64,000 bases of DNA from Zopfochytrium polystomum (GCA_025765615.1 JAIVFJ010000211.1:1-64000); one strand, 5' to 3'; positions 1-11,391 are shown, counted from the first letter of the stretch. A program made the numbers and translations. Notes: generated by a model from the letters alone, not told the origin.

Positions 1-6
1 GGACAA

Positions 7-2740
7 ATGGAAAAAAGAAAAAATTTGCTCACGCGGTCGTTTCGCGATGGAACCAAATCACACCTTTCTAAGAACCAGCCGCCAGACTTTAAGGTTGCCG
101 AACGTCACAACTGCCCGTCTCGTCAGATACCCGCCGATGTCTGGGCGTTGATCCTCCGCGAGACCCCCGTCGCCCGCCTGCTCGACCTTTCTGCTCGCTG
201 CGGACCTGAGGCCATCGTCCTAGTTCACACAGTCCACGTGATCCTGTTGCCGTCCATCGTCTCAAGCCTCGTCGCCATCGCTCGGCGGCGAGCCACTCCG
301 ATCGCCAGCGCCGTCGGTGCACTGCTCATCGCCGCAGAGCTTGCTTTGCGAGTGAGACGCCCAGAGGAGGGCAACTGTGCGGGCCCGGCCGAGGAAGGCA
401 GCCCGGAACCCACCACGTATAAAGACACCGCCCTCCGTGCCGCCTTCCTCGACATCTGGCGGCGCTGCTGCGCCTCGCAGGTCTCTGCTCTCGGGGCGGC
501 TATGCTCTCGACCGGCGGCGGCAGCGCGCACGCAAGGGGTGGGGTGGATCAACAGGCTCCCCAACGGCGCTGTCATTGATCGCGTTCGGCGGCGGCGCGG
601 CCGGCGATGCGTGCGCGGCCGACGCGGTGAATGGTGTGCTGCGCGGCGGCCGGAACCGGGCGCCCGCGCTGGTGTCGCCCGCGCTCACCAAGTCCGACGC
701 TGCGGCAGAGGTGGCGGCGGCGAACCTCCTGATCGCCGTCGTCTCCCGGATCCCCCGCGCTGCTGCGGCGGGCGCGACCCTGCACGATCTAGTGTGGGCG
801 GTTTCGGCGGAGCGGGCGAAGCGGGCGGATGTTGGAGGCGGCGGCGGCTTTGGCTGGGACGGCGGGAGGCGCGAGGCGTGGACGCGGCCTGCTGGGGGCG
901 TTGGTTCCGCACGTCGACGCGGAAGTCTGGGGGGGGGATGCTTGAGCGAATGATCGAACGGGGCCGAGGTGCTCGCGCCTCATCGGGGCTCTGGTGGTTC
1001 CTGGCCGGATTAAATCGGGAAGGCGTTAGCCTTGCTCTGGCTCGCTGGTGGGGCGGTCGTGCGGCAGAGCTGGATGCAGCAGAACCAACTTTCGGCCGAC
1101 AATACTCCGAACGACGAAACGGCGAGATGGTTGGTCGACGCACATATCATTGCGGATTTGGCGGGCAGGATAGAACGGCGGGACATCCTCGTAATGATGG
1201 CGGCTCTGAAGAATCTTTCATATGCGGTGCTGGGTGCCGAGGCAGACCTTAGACGAGCGCAACTTGAAAATTTATCGCAAACGGGGCGACCCTTTTGTTG
1301 AGGCAACCGTTTGCAGGAGCTCCACCGCCTGCACGGGGACTGGAAGATGTTGGATCCCGAACTCGATGCCTCTTTGGTCGAGATTGGGGAATGTGCAGTG
1401 CGGATTTGGGCTCTGTCGAGTGTTGAAAGTGATTATGGATTGGAAGGGACTGATCTTACATCTTCCGGACGACATGCAATTTGATCTTTGGAGGTCGAGA
1501 CGAGAATCGCTTCGGATGCTGAATCCGGATGCCAATGGTGGTTCTTTGATCACCGTTACCCACTTACTCAGACCGAGACCGGCCGCCCGGGCAATCGAAA
1601 CGATTCTACGAGAAATCAAAATCGACGACGCAGCTTTGGCAGTGCGCAACCCCATTATTCACACGGCCCAGCTGAAGGAACTCGCAGAGCTTTTCAAATC
1701 GCATGGGACGGAGTGGATCAGTGACTTGCAGGCTTTGACATTGTCGAGAGCTTGTTGTTGTCGCGTAGACGTTGAGGAATCAGTAGCGTTACTGGAAAAT
1801 ATCATAGGTCGACTCTCGGTACTTGACTGCACGCAACTGGCAGAGCTTGTCATTACGCAAGAATCCGCTCATGGTGCGTAAACTCGACGCTGATCTGACG
1901 TGTTTCGCAACGATAAAGCTAAAGCCCCGTTCCACAGCACACATTGCCTCCCTTACCCGCCTATTCCAGCATATGACGAACCCTAGCGACACAATCTCAA
2001 CACAATCCCTTGCGAACCGTATTGACAAAGTTGGCGAGTTCCTCCGGCGAGCTGTTCTCGCCCCGTCGAACTCACCGAAAGGCGCCTCCCGTCTAATGCG
2101 TGCAAAGGCCGCACTTGGTTGCATCAACACGACCATATTCACTATGGAGGACGCACCGGCTTTACTTGATCTAGCGCGGGGACTGGGGTCAGCCCCTGAA
2201 GCTGCAAGCTTACTTGTTGCCGTGGTTCGGCGGTGGATGCGAGGACCTGGACGTTTGCGTGAAGCGATGAAAATTTCCTCGCAGAGTCGCGACGCAGTCG
2301 AAAGTCTCCCAGCGGAAGCAAGAGGCAGCGGCAGCCGCGCATTCAAGAGGGAGGCGAACGAACGGCATGTGAAGCGTGTGGCCGCCGAGGCCGCGACGGT
2401 GCTGCAACTGCTGCTGCTGAGCGAGGACACGGGGTACGCGCTGACGGAGGCCCTCGAAATGCACAAAACATTGGCAGAATCTCCCATTTTTGTCTCTTCG
2501 GCGCAGGACGGGGCTGCGAAGGCTGCGGGCGCGGTCGTGACGTTGTTGGCGCGAGAGGATGCGGAGGTTTTGGGCGCCAGCGAACTCGCCGAGGCTTGGC
2601 GAGTTGCAGTGGAGGGCGGTGTGCTGTCGCGGTTGGAGGCGCAGGATGCGCAGCTGGGGCAAGTCGCTATGTTGATGTCGGTCCATCGTTCGGAGACGTG
2701 GCCAATTGGTGAGAAAAAAAACCAATATGGACGTTGGTAG
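7..2740 (+). pseudogene. Multi-frame, probably disrupted protein gene of unknown function
   Basis: Protein-like sequence runs through the stretch but changes frame repeatedly: frame 1 to about 540, frame 0 to about 930, frame 2 to about 1060, frame 0 to about 1470 (with a TGA at 1299-1301), frame 1 to about 1860, then frame 2 to the stop at 2740. One change sits in a G8 run at 929-936. The N-terminal part begins with a segment (IPADVWALILRETP) resembling the F-box-like head of chytrid ankyrin proteins. The last 300 residues are helix-rich, alanine/leucine-rich and uninterrupted. I recognise no catalytic domain. The reading changes could be decay, small introns or base-calling errors in homopolymers. 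The true start may lie outside the window. Confidence 0.4.
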
Positions 2741-2949
2741 AGTGTTTGGAGTGAGTGGACGGGTCCGGTAAAAGATACGTGGATGTAAATCATTGGGCGA
2801 TCGATCAATACTATTCGCGTTAGGGCGGTGTGAAATTGGACTGGTTGGACACACGCGGATTGACAAAAAATGCCCTGAGTTCATGTGTTGTCCGCACTTC
2901 ACCACCAAACCAACCTTCCCCCCTCCAATCCCGATCGCACCACCAGGCA

Positions 2950-3987
2950 TCACCCCCTGACAGTAGCCTGGGTAAAGTCCGACGGTCCATCGTGACTCAT
3001 GACTCCGACAAACTTTGGGCCCTTCTTCGAGTCCTTGTACACGACGCGGTCTGCGCCGGCCCTCTCGGGGGTGTGGTCGTAGACGCCGGTCCTTGACGAT
3101 GGGGAAGGTCATGAGCTTGTCTTTACCTTTGCCGTCGACTTTCTCGTTGGGGAAGGCGGGCTTGCCGTCGGCGGCGTTGGGGGCGGTTGCGGAACTGGTG
3201 CGGGTAGTGGTTGTTGCTGGGGTTGACGGCGCCGGCGGATTGGTGCGCTTGCCGGATCGCGGCTTCGGCGTCGGCAGGGGTGTAGACGGTGCCGCTTGCT
3301 GGTTGGGGGTGGGGAAAAAAAGTGGGGTAGGGGAAGTGGCTCAGCGCATGGAAAATGTAGGTGTCTGAAGCACTCACTGGCGTGGATCTTTGCCTTTTCA
3401 TTTGGCAGTCCGCGGACCGGCTTGGCGTTTGCTTTGGCGAATCGGCTACGTGTTGGGCGCGAGTTGTGCGAAATCATATCGTTGAAAACCTTTAACGCAG
3501 CGGGGGAAGGGTGAAGGGGGTGGGGGAGGGGTTGGGGGGGGAGGGGAAGGAAGGGAGTGGGTTATCGGTGGGAAACATACTTTGCGGCGACTGCGGCCTT
3601 TCCTGCCATCTTGAACCGCTCAGCGGCACGCTGCTGTTTTCCCGTCGGCTGCCTCTCTGTGCCCTTCTTGTTCCCACCCTTTCCGCGGCGGTGCAAGACC
3701 ACGGCGTCTTCTGCCGCAGCGGGATCGTTGAAGTCGGACTGATCGATTAAACTGGCTGCGAACGGTGATAGTCGTGGATGCAGGGGCGCGGCCGCGGCTG
3801 TCGACGTTGAAGGTGGAAAGGAGCCAAAGTCTGCGACAAGCGCGGGGAGCAGTTGCGCGAGCACCAGGGCGGCTGTAACAAGAAAGGCAATGGTGCGGTT
3901 GGAAGTGCTGGGGGTGTAGGTGGAGGTGCGCGCACGACGGTAGCGATGGGGCGGACCGCTCATTTTGAGAGGAGTGGACGACATCAA
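2950..3987 (-). pseudogene. RNase T1/N1-family secreted protein, frameshifted paralogue
   Basis: Three exons read on the minus strand: 3987-3581 with a hydrophobic signal or anchor segment about 35-55 residues in and a dibasic-rich pro-region, 3445-3378, and 3298 to the stop at 2952-2950. The introns start GTATGT and GTGAGT. The middle exon is 68 nt, exactly as in the paralogue at 21511-22360, and both introns fall at the same codon phases. The RNase T1 landmarks are visible: YPHQF (the His40 region), GADRVVY (Arg77) and GVMSHDG (His92). The residue equivalent to catalytic Glu58 is Thr (MTFPI). The last exon is broken twice by apparent one-base insertions, one in the G run at 3179-3183 and one near 3085-3092. 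Either a pseudogene or two sequence errors. Confidence 0.7.
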
Positions 3988-4355
3988 CTGCTTGTGGGGA
4001 GGACTTGAAGACGCGAGGGAAACGAGTGTTTCTCGCTTTTGTTTCTCTCTTTTGTTTCACTTGGCTTATGGAGAGGCTTGAAAGAGAGACAGTGAGAGTG
4101 AGTGCGTGTGTTGCGAGTTTGCACCGTTTCACAAATTGTGGGAGCGCCGCTTTGTCTCAATTTCCTAATCGAGGTTTTCAATTTGCATTTGAGTCGGTTT
4201 TTTTTTGTGCCGGTGTCTTTCCACCAAACGCCTCAATTTTCAGTTTCAAAAACCGAGGTTTTCAAATGAAAATTGATTTTGTTCTTGGAACGCCGAGCAG
4301 CAAGTTCGCTGACCACAGAAAAAAAAAGACAGAAAAAAAAACAAAAAGAAAACAC
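3988..4355. promoter_or_regulatory. Divergent intergenic region with a 12-bp direct repeat
   Basis: This is the spacer between the minus-strand RNase-like gene and the plus-strand gene at 4356. CGAGGTTTTCAA occurs at 4170-4181 and again at 4254-4265 in the same orientation, each in T/A-rich surroundings. No clear TATA box was found. A shared promoter is inferred only from the divergent layout. Confidence 0.3.
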
Positions 4356-5591
4356 ATGGGTCGATCCAGCGCCACAAAAACGGGCGCCGCCGCCGCCAAG
4401 GCCGAGGTCGAGGCCGTCTCGGTCGAGATCGCTAACGCCGTCGAAGACGTTGTCGCCCGCTACCTGCTCCACTGCCAACAGCAGCAACAGCAGCCGTCCG
4501 CTGACGACGACGACTACGCCCACGACTGGAACAACCCCGCTGCCCACCACGGCGCCGCCGACAACGACCCGACGGCCCCACTCCCGCTCCCCGCCGCCGC
4601 CGCCAAGCTCGCGGCCCTCGTCAACTTCTACGAGGTCGAGAACGCCGCCACCCGCGGGTCGGAGCGCGGGCTGGGGGCGGCGGTGCGGGCGGCGGTGGAC
4701 GCGTGTCTAGCGGACCCGCGCGACATTGACGCGGTGGTGGCGCTGCTGCGGGCGGCGGCGCGGCGGTGCGACAAGCGGGTGGTGTGCGAGTGCGCAGGGC
4801 GCAAGCCCGAGCGGGCGGCGCTGGCGAACCATCTGGACCACTTGTTTTACGTTGCCGACAACGCCGCGGGGACGAAGCTGTGCGGCGACGCGAGGGAGGT
4901 TGGGGCGACGCCGACGAGCAGGGCTGGAGAGAGGTCGAGGCTGAGGAAGGTCGAAGTCGCCGTGGAGCCGCCGGCCGCTGCGGCGACATCGTCGTCGTCC
5001 GAGTCGGCGGATGCAGCAGCGACGTCTTCGTCGTCGTCGTCGTCGTCAGCGAAAAAGTCGACCCGCGCGCCGCTGGCCTCGCCGCACCAATACGCCTCGT
5101 ACTACACAGTTCTAATGGCTCTCTCAGCGCGGTGCATCGCGCTCGACTTTTTCGTGCCGGCGTACATCTCCGAGGTGGTCGTGTGGCCGGTGGACGTGGG
5201 TGGGGCGAACCCGCCGAAATCTGGGTCGGCACGGGAGCGCGACAGCTTCGTGGTCGGGTCGGCGCTGCACCTGCTGGGGTGTGGGGCGGAGCTGCGCGAC
5301 GCGGCGGCGGCGGTGGCGGCGAGGAAGGCGGCGGGCGGGGACGGCCCGCGGCCGTACGAGGTGGTGCCGGAGGACTGGCGGAAGCTGGACGACGGGATCG
5401 CCGCGGTCAGGGATGTCAAAAGTCCCGAGGCAAAGGCCGTCGTCGCGGTGAGGGATTGCGGTGCAAATGGATGTGCTGCCCCGTCTCTAACACAGCAACC
5501 TGCATTTCTCTCCGTTCATTACCGAACGCCCGGCAACCCAATAGAAAGCGATAGCGCACAAGATAAAAGGCTACCCGGCAAGCTTGACTAG
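4356..5591 (+). CDS. Hypothetical alanine-rich protein (411 aa)
   Basis: I chose the ATG at 4356 because the open frame upstream is A-rich leader-like sequence, while strong GC-rich codon use starts here. The protein has a poly-Gln stretch, an acidic patch, a Cys-containing helical segment about 130-170 residues in, a Ser-rich low-complexity linker about 205-235 residues in, and a second ordered block after the linker. No family is recognised. A GTGAGG donor at 5448 and a CTAACACAG acceptor ending at 5495 would define a 48-nt intron divisible by three, so the frame stays open to 5591 whether or not it is spliced. It faces the annexin-fusion gene tail to tail. Confidence 0.6.
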   Translation: MGRSSATKTGAAAAKAEVEAVSVEIANAVEDVVARYLLHCQQQQQQPSADDDDYAHDWNNPAAHHGAADNDPTAPLPLPAAAAKLAALVNFYEVENAATRGSERGLGAAVRAAVDACLADPRDIDAVVALLRAAARRCDKRVVCECAGRKPERAALANHLDHLFYVADNAAGTKLCGDAREVGATPTSRAGERSRLRKVEVAVEPPAAAATSSSSESADAAATSSSSSSSSAKKSTRAPLASPHQYASYYTVLMALSARCIALDFFVPAYISEVVVWPVDVGGANPPKSGSARERDSFVVGSALHLLGCGAELRDAAAAVAARKAAGGDGPRPYEVVPEDWRKLDDGIAAVRDVKSPEAKAVVAVRDCGANGCAAPSLTQQPAFLSVHYRTPGNPIESDSAQDKRLPGKLD

Positions 5592-5886
5592 CGAAGAGCT
5601 CTTCTCTCCGTTCCCGTGGTCCTGAAATCCAGTTTGAACACATTCACGTTTTGTTATGCGCCGCATCTGACATATTAAGAAATAATCTGGGAGAAGGCTT
5701 CGGCGGTCTAGTGGGAGGAAGTAAATAGTGTTGTAGTCTACGTAGAACACCAGACTGTTGGAAGTCCATGTCCTGTTGCTCTACTCAGCCGACCTTTTCA
5801 CTTTCTTGTTTATGGAAGCACGAATGAAACAAATAACAGCTACGTCTACGTTTTTTCACGTTCTCGCTCAAACCAACCCTTCTCGC

Positions 5887-8709
5887 TCACGGCTGCACAA
5901 CTTCCAACAAGCACCTCTGATAGGCGCCCTTCGCCTCGCTCCTGATTCGCTCATACAGCGTCTCCCCGTCGGTGCCGTCAATCTCCCTGTACGCCCTCTT
6001 AACTGCGCGCACGCCCTCGACGTCACGCCCCCAGCGGGCAACGAGACGTACAAGCTTGCCGTGGTGATGGCCGGCGCCCTTCATCGCGTCGAGGAAGAGG
6101 CGGGCAGCGTGGCAGTGCGGGGTGAGGAGGGCGGAGCGGTAGGAGTCGGGGAGGTGGGCGGCAGCAGCAGCGGCGGCTGGTGCGACGGCCGGGTGCGCAA
6201 AGAGTTCGCGAAGGTGCGAGGTCTCGCGGGTCGCGCAGAAGACGGCGAGGGCGGCGGAGGGGTTGGTATTTTCGTCGAGGGAGGCGAGGAGGGCGGCGAG
6301 TGTCGCGGCGTCGGACGGGTCGGATGGGGTTGCGGTGGAGAAGCGGTTGAGGAGGAGGGGGCGGAGGGGTGCGCGGAGCTCGGATGTGAGGGTTTTGACG
6401 AGGTCTTTGTGGTACAGTGCAGCGTAGGTGGACTGCAGCTGGGGAAGGTCCTCGAAGGGGGTTTCCAAGATGATCTGCGATAAGAGGAATCAGCATGTGA
6501 GTTCTTTCCCGTTTTCGATAGTGCAAGCACAATTTGCTAACCTCAACAATCGTGTTTTCGTCGCACCCGATTCCTTTCATGGCCTCTTCCAGCGAAACAG
6601 CGGTCAGCTCGATCCGGCCGAGTGTCAAAGTCGCCAGCGCCTTTCGGAACCACCAACCGGTGGCAACTTCGGTGAGACCGGCAGGCATGAGGGAGGTGGC
6701 CAGGGAAGTCTTGTACTTTTCCAGGTAGTGAGCCGACAAGGATTCCGCCTCCTCAAATGATTTTGGCGCGATGATGTTGATGAGGACGTCGTCGGTTGCA
6801 GCGGAAGCGTCTTGTTCCGTGAGGAGGCGGTGAAGCGTTGCTGCTTGTTGTGTGAGGCGGTCCCCGCTGAGTGTTGAAATGGGCTAGCAGTGGAGTCAGC
6901 GCAAAGAAAAAAAAAGAAAAAAAAAGTTGAATAAATAAGATAAACGAGATGGTGGCCTGTTATCTCAACTCACACGAGGCTTCCTGTGTGCGTCACCATC
7001 CTGCTTTGCGGAGGCAGCCAGCGAGTATTTCCTTGCGACCTGCTCTCCACTCCGCCTCTTTGCACCTCCTTCGTCATCGGCGTCGTCGCCCTCGTCATCC
7101 TCGTCCACGTCGTCGTCCAGATTGGATTCTTCTACCAAACTCTCGCCGCCCCTGCGGGCCGACCGCGAGTTGGACATGCTGCTGACGGACGGCGCCAAGG
7201 ACACGCGCTTGGACGCCACCGGCCCAGCGCCGGAGGCAAAGCTCGATTTGCGGCCGGATACGATCCCAGCGGGCTGTTGAACGCCGACCACGGGGGTCGC
7301 GGAGTGGATGACGACGGACTCTTTTCGCTGAAGTGACCCCGCTGACGAGTTTGGGGAGGAGGACGACGTTGTGCTGGAGATCGCCGCAGCACTGAGTTTG
7401 AGCCACGTTTCGCTGTCTGCGGACGGGAAGGCAACGGTTCCGGAGGGTAGCGTGCTCGCTCTCTTCAGACCCTTTGCGGTTCTTGCATCTTTAGCGGCGC
7501 CAGAGTCGCTCGCTATGGTGCTGGCGCTCTCGCCGACGGTCTTTGAGCGCTTCCTTCCGCTAGCACGCCCGTCGACGACACTCGTTGCCAAAATGACCTG
7601 CCGGTGGTGCGCCACGTCTCCGCCGACGGATTCCATTCGCCGCACCCCTCCGCCTTCCACGAGGACCGGCGCTCCGTGGGCGATGATGCGGCGCTTGCCT
7701 GTGATGAGCGAGCGCGCGTGGCGGCGGATGACGTACAGGCCCATGACAAACACGGCCACGACCACGACGGCCGCGACGGCCAGGACGACCGTGGAGGACG
7801 TCGTCCCGGACTGCACAAAGCGCGCGGCGGAGCCCGTGGGAGAAGCTGCGGCCGTCACCTCGGTTACTGCCGCGCGCCGCGCCGCCCGCACGACCGCCGC
7901 GGCGCCGACGGCCCCGCCTTTTCCGCTGCTGCTGCTGCCGCCGTCGCCGACGTCGCCGCCATCGCGCCGTTCCACGTCGCCGGCGATCCACGCGAGCTCT
8001 TCGGCAGCGGCAACCCACCACCGCTCGTCGGTAGTTGCACTCGCGGGCTTGGCCCCGTTCTCTGCACTGTCGCTTCCGCCTCCGCCGCCGCCGCCGCGGC
8101 GGGGGAGCGGGTACGGTCGATCGAGGCGGTACGGCGCGTCGACGCCTCCGCCAACGTCGCGGCGGACCTTCTTGGCGGCTGCAGCGGCGCGGAGCGCCTT
8201 TGCGCTCCTCCCGTCGGGGCGCTCCTCCGCAACGGCCGCACCCCGCCACCAGTGGGCCGCAGTCGAACTGTCTGCGGGCTCCCCGCTTCCCGCCGCAGCG
8301 GCGTTCCCGTCGGCGACGGCGCGGCGGTGACGGAGCCTCGCGGCGGCGGCGCGGATGGCCGGGGCGCCGCGCCCGTCGGCCCGCGCCTCGGTCACGTTCT
8401 TGCCGTTCCACCAGTGCTCCTGCGCGTTGGTGTCGGAGTCGTTGTCGCGTCTCTTGACTACGCGTTCTGAGGGGTGCGCAGGGCTTTCGGCGACAACGAC
8501 AAGTGTAGGGTACGCGATGGAGAGCGTGGAGTTTGATGGCGGCGAGTCTGGTGATCCGTCGTGTTCGCCTTCTGCGGTGGCTTCTCTCTCTGTTTCGCGA
8601 CAGAGTGGAGCCTTGTTTGAGGACAAAGGGAGTTGAGGCAAAAAGGGTCTTTCGCGATCTCACCTCGCACGTCGCGGAGGCACTCCGAGTCGTTGGGGCA
8701 GAGGATCAT
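5887..8709 (-). CDS. Single-pass membrane protein with peptide-precursor-like ectodomain and annexin-like cytosolic domain
   Basis: Exons read from the minus strand: tentative 8709-8664, 8571 (or 8589)-6974, 6883-6542 and 6474-5887. The introns at 6973-6884 (GTGAGT...CTAG) and 6541-6475 are phase 0 and keep the frame. The large exon encodes three cassettes with a WW core (near 8413, 8251 and 8020) separated by Lys/Arg-Arg pairs. A hydrophobic segment of about 20 residues (near 7792-7730) follows, then an IRRHAR basic stop-transfer and a Ser-rich, then acidic, cytosolic linker. The last two exons carry annexin-repeat signatures: AMKGIGCDENTIVE followed by a YAALYHKDL helix, and a second repeat with YREIDGTDGETLYERI. 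Annexins bind acidic phospholipids, usually with Ca2+; whether these repeats do is unknown. The 5' end is unresolved: Cys-containing coding-like sequence continues to about 8990 in two frames, so a signal peptide exon may be missing. Confidence 0.7.
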
Positions 8710-9037
8710 GGTGTCCGTGCGATCAGCTGCAATCGACTTTTGGTAGACGTCGTTACGTCTCAAATCACTTCTCAATAAAACAAATGTTTCGCTGAGAGGT
8801 TCTAGGCGTGGTGCAATTAAGTTGTACTTCTTGTTTGACAGGCTGTACTCATAGTGTAGCCCATGCACAGAGGAGATGCAGTGGTTTGGGCGCAAAAAGG
8901 ATTGCTAGTGAAGAGGATGATCATGTAAATACTCTGTCCATCGAGAGCGGGTCCTGCCTTGACCGTTGTCACATTGCCCAAGGTGCATGCCGCAATCCGA
9001 CTATTCTTGAACGACCAACCACCCCGACCATTACTTT

Positions 9038-10566
9038 ATGGTACGCTCTCCCTCCAGCAGCAGTGCCGCCACTGCAGCCCATCGCCGCCGCAGCCGCCGG
9101 CGGACGACGCAGTTCCAGGCACCGCTCGCAGCGCGCGGCAGGTCTTCCGGCTGCTAGATCTCCCCGCCGAGATCGTCTCGCGCATCGGGCTCTGCTGCCC
9201 GCACCGCCTCGCCCTGCCGACCGAGTCCCTCAACCGCGCACTCCACGCGCTCTTCTCGCTTCCGGTCCAGATCGCATCGCGCGCGTGGATCCGCTACGCG
9301 CGGCTGCCGCAACCCCCGCAAGAACACGACGGCCTGTCGGCGCGACCCGCGCGCTGCTGGCGGAGGCGAAGCGCGGCGGCGTCGCCGTGCTGCAGGTCCT
9401 CCGTACCGATCGGCGCACAGGCAGCGATGAGCGCCGCGGCGGCCGCCGGGCGCGCCGACGTCCGCGCGATGCGCTACGCCGCGCTGCTGGAGGCCGCGCG
9501 GGGTAGCGGTCGCGACGGTGCTTCTAGGAGCCTTCGGCCCAAGTCTCTCTTGTCCGCGGCGCGGGGTTTGTCCGCGTGCTCCTCGCCCACAACCCTCATA
9601 GGAGTTAGATTCCCTTGGTGCGGCCGGGGAAGAATTCATCGACAAGTGGGAGCGCAGAACTAGTGTTGCTTTTGCGGATGAAGGATATACTTTGACTAGC
9701 CTTTCTCCCACGGCCTTTCTTGTCGCTGTGTCCAAAAGAAGCGCCGGGAGCGACTGGTGCTGGAACGTGGATTTCACTCTGATACGGTCGTCAAGGAAGA
9801 ACTTATCGATCTGATCAAGGAAGCGTTCTATTTAGACATTGCCCTCCTGCTGCTTGAGCATGGCATGTGGAACGACGTCACATTTCGGGAGTTACTCTTT
9901 CGAAGCGCGTCCGCCGTGGGAAACTCGGAGCTCGTGCGTCACTTGCTCGTGCTGGGCGGACTCTCCGTAGATGATGTTGGGTTTGCCATTAAAGCAGCGT
10001 CGAAAAATGGGTACTATTCCTGCGTGTTATGTTTGCTTGAGAATGGGGCACCACAAGAGGAGTTCCTATGCGCGGCCCTCGATCAAGCCGTTCGGAACAG
10101 TTTTGCAGAGATTGTCGTGCTTCTCTTTCGCGGACGGACTGTGACCGTGTCACCAGAGTCAGCGGACGCTCGTCGGATGTACTTGGACTTTGACGCCTTT
10201 GAGCATGCAGTTCAAAGTGGCGACTTGGATATCGTGAAGAAACTCCTTCGACGGGGAGCGGTACCCACGGACTCTTCGAGATCGAATTATTCCGAGATTG
10301 CGTCCCGCTCACCAGATATGCTCGAGCTGATCCTGGACACGGTTCACGGGCAACTGCCGGATATGAAGCGCCCAGGCCTGATGATGACAGCCATTATATC
10401 CGGCGCGAACACGCTGCGGGTTCTTCTCAAGCGCGCTACAGATATTGAAGTAGAAAACAGTGAGGAGGTTCAAGCGCTGAGGCGTGGAAGCTACGACAGC
10501 GTCAGGTTCTTGTTGTATAGAGGTGCGGACGCAATGGCGCAGGGAGGAATGGCGATGCTTACGTGA
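9038..10566 (+). pseudogene. Ankyrin-repeat protein with F-box-like head, frame broken
   Basis: The N-terminal block (VFRLLDLPAEIVSRIG, then LPVQIASRAWIRYAR) is an F-box-like head. A long ankyrin-type solenoid follows, intact in one frame from 9757 to the stop at 10566 with units such as SELVRHLLVLGG, YYSCVLCLLENGA and LDIVKKLLRRGA. Between the ATG at 9038 and 9757 the frame shifts several times (near 9100, 9330, 9410, 9540 and 9745) although protein similarity to the same family continues. In ankyrin proteins such repeats bind protein partners, and an F-box head would suggest a ubiquitin-ligase adaptor; that role is inferred. It starts close to the 5' end of the divergent membrane-annexin gene. 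Confidence 0.55.
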
Positions 10567-10780
10567 GGAATGTGCAAGGAGGCAGCTGGGACTCGTAAGT
10601 CCGTCGTTTGCTGAGTAAATGGACCTTGAATGGTTGTGAGGGGAATCCCAAAGTGGGTGGACATTTTGCGAGTTAGCTGGCTTCCTGCAGCAATTAAACT
10701 CGTTGAGTTCTTCATATTTGCGGTTGTTTGTGCGGCTCATTCTTTTACTCCAAAAAGCATCCTGCCGCAGCGTAGCGAAC

Positions 10781-11391
10781 ATGCTCGCCCATCCGCGCCA
10801 GCGCAGCCCGTCCCGACAAGGGGCCGCTGGCCTCAATCACGCAGATGGACGCATCTTCCGTCTACAGGATCTCCCGCCGAGACCTCTCGCGTCGGGCTCC
10901 ACTGACCGCACCGCCTCGCGCTGCCAACCGAGTCGCTCACGGCCGCCTCGCCGCTCTCTTCTCTCTCCCGACCCACATCGCATCGCGCGCGTGTATCCAC
11001 TACGCACGACGGTGCGCAGTGGACAGCCGGCGTTGACCTGCGCGCTGCAGGCGGAGGCGACGCACGGGAACTTGGCGGTGCTGGAGCTGCTCCTGGACGC
11101 CACAGGCCGGAGGACCAAAAGGAAACGCTCCTAGTTGGAGCGGCGAAGGCTGGCAACCTGGACTTCTGGATATCGGTGCTTATGATCAGGATCTGAAGAA
11201 TAAGGCGCTGATCGAAGCGACGAGGAGGGGCGAGTTTGACAGCGCAAGGCCTGCTGTTGCGAAGGGGTGCGGACGCCATGGCGAATGGCGCCGCAGCGCT
11301 GCTCGAGCTGAAACGACGTAGCGAGGAAGGGGAGGGGTTTGTGGACGAAATGATCCAGCACGGGCTCATTCCTCCTGTGCAAGCATCTTAG
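10781..11391 (+). pseudogene. Shrunken ankyrin-family paralogue
   Basis: This is a degraded tandem copy of the 9038-10566 gene. The head is recognisable (LPTHIASRACIHYAR here, LPVQIASRAWIRYAR there), as is the first repeat (AVLELLLDATGRR). The C-terminal unit with RGEFDSA and GADAMANGA survives and ends at TAG 11391. Most ankyrin repeats between the head and the tail are missing, and three frames are needed to follow the similarity. It is most simply a duplicate that lost its solenoid and its frame. Confidence 0.5.

Noticed and set aside
377..1252. Plus-strand open frame overlapping the first locus
   Set aside because: Arg-rich shadow of a GC-rich coding region in another frame; only its part near 930-1060 seems to carry real protein sequence.
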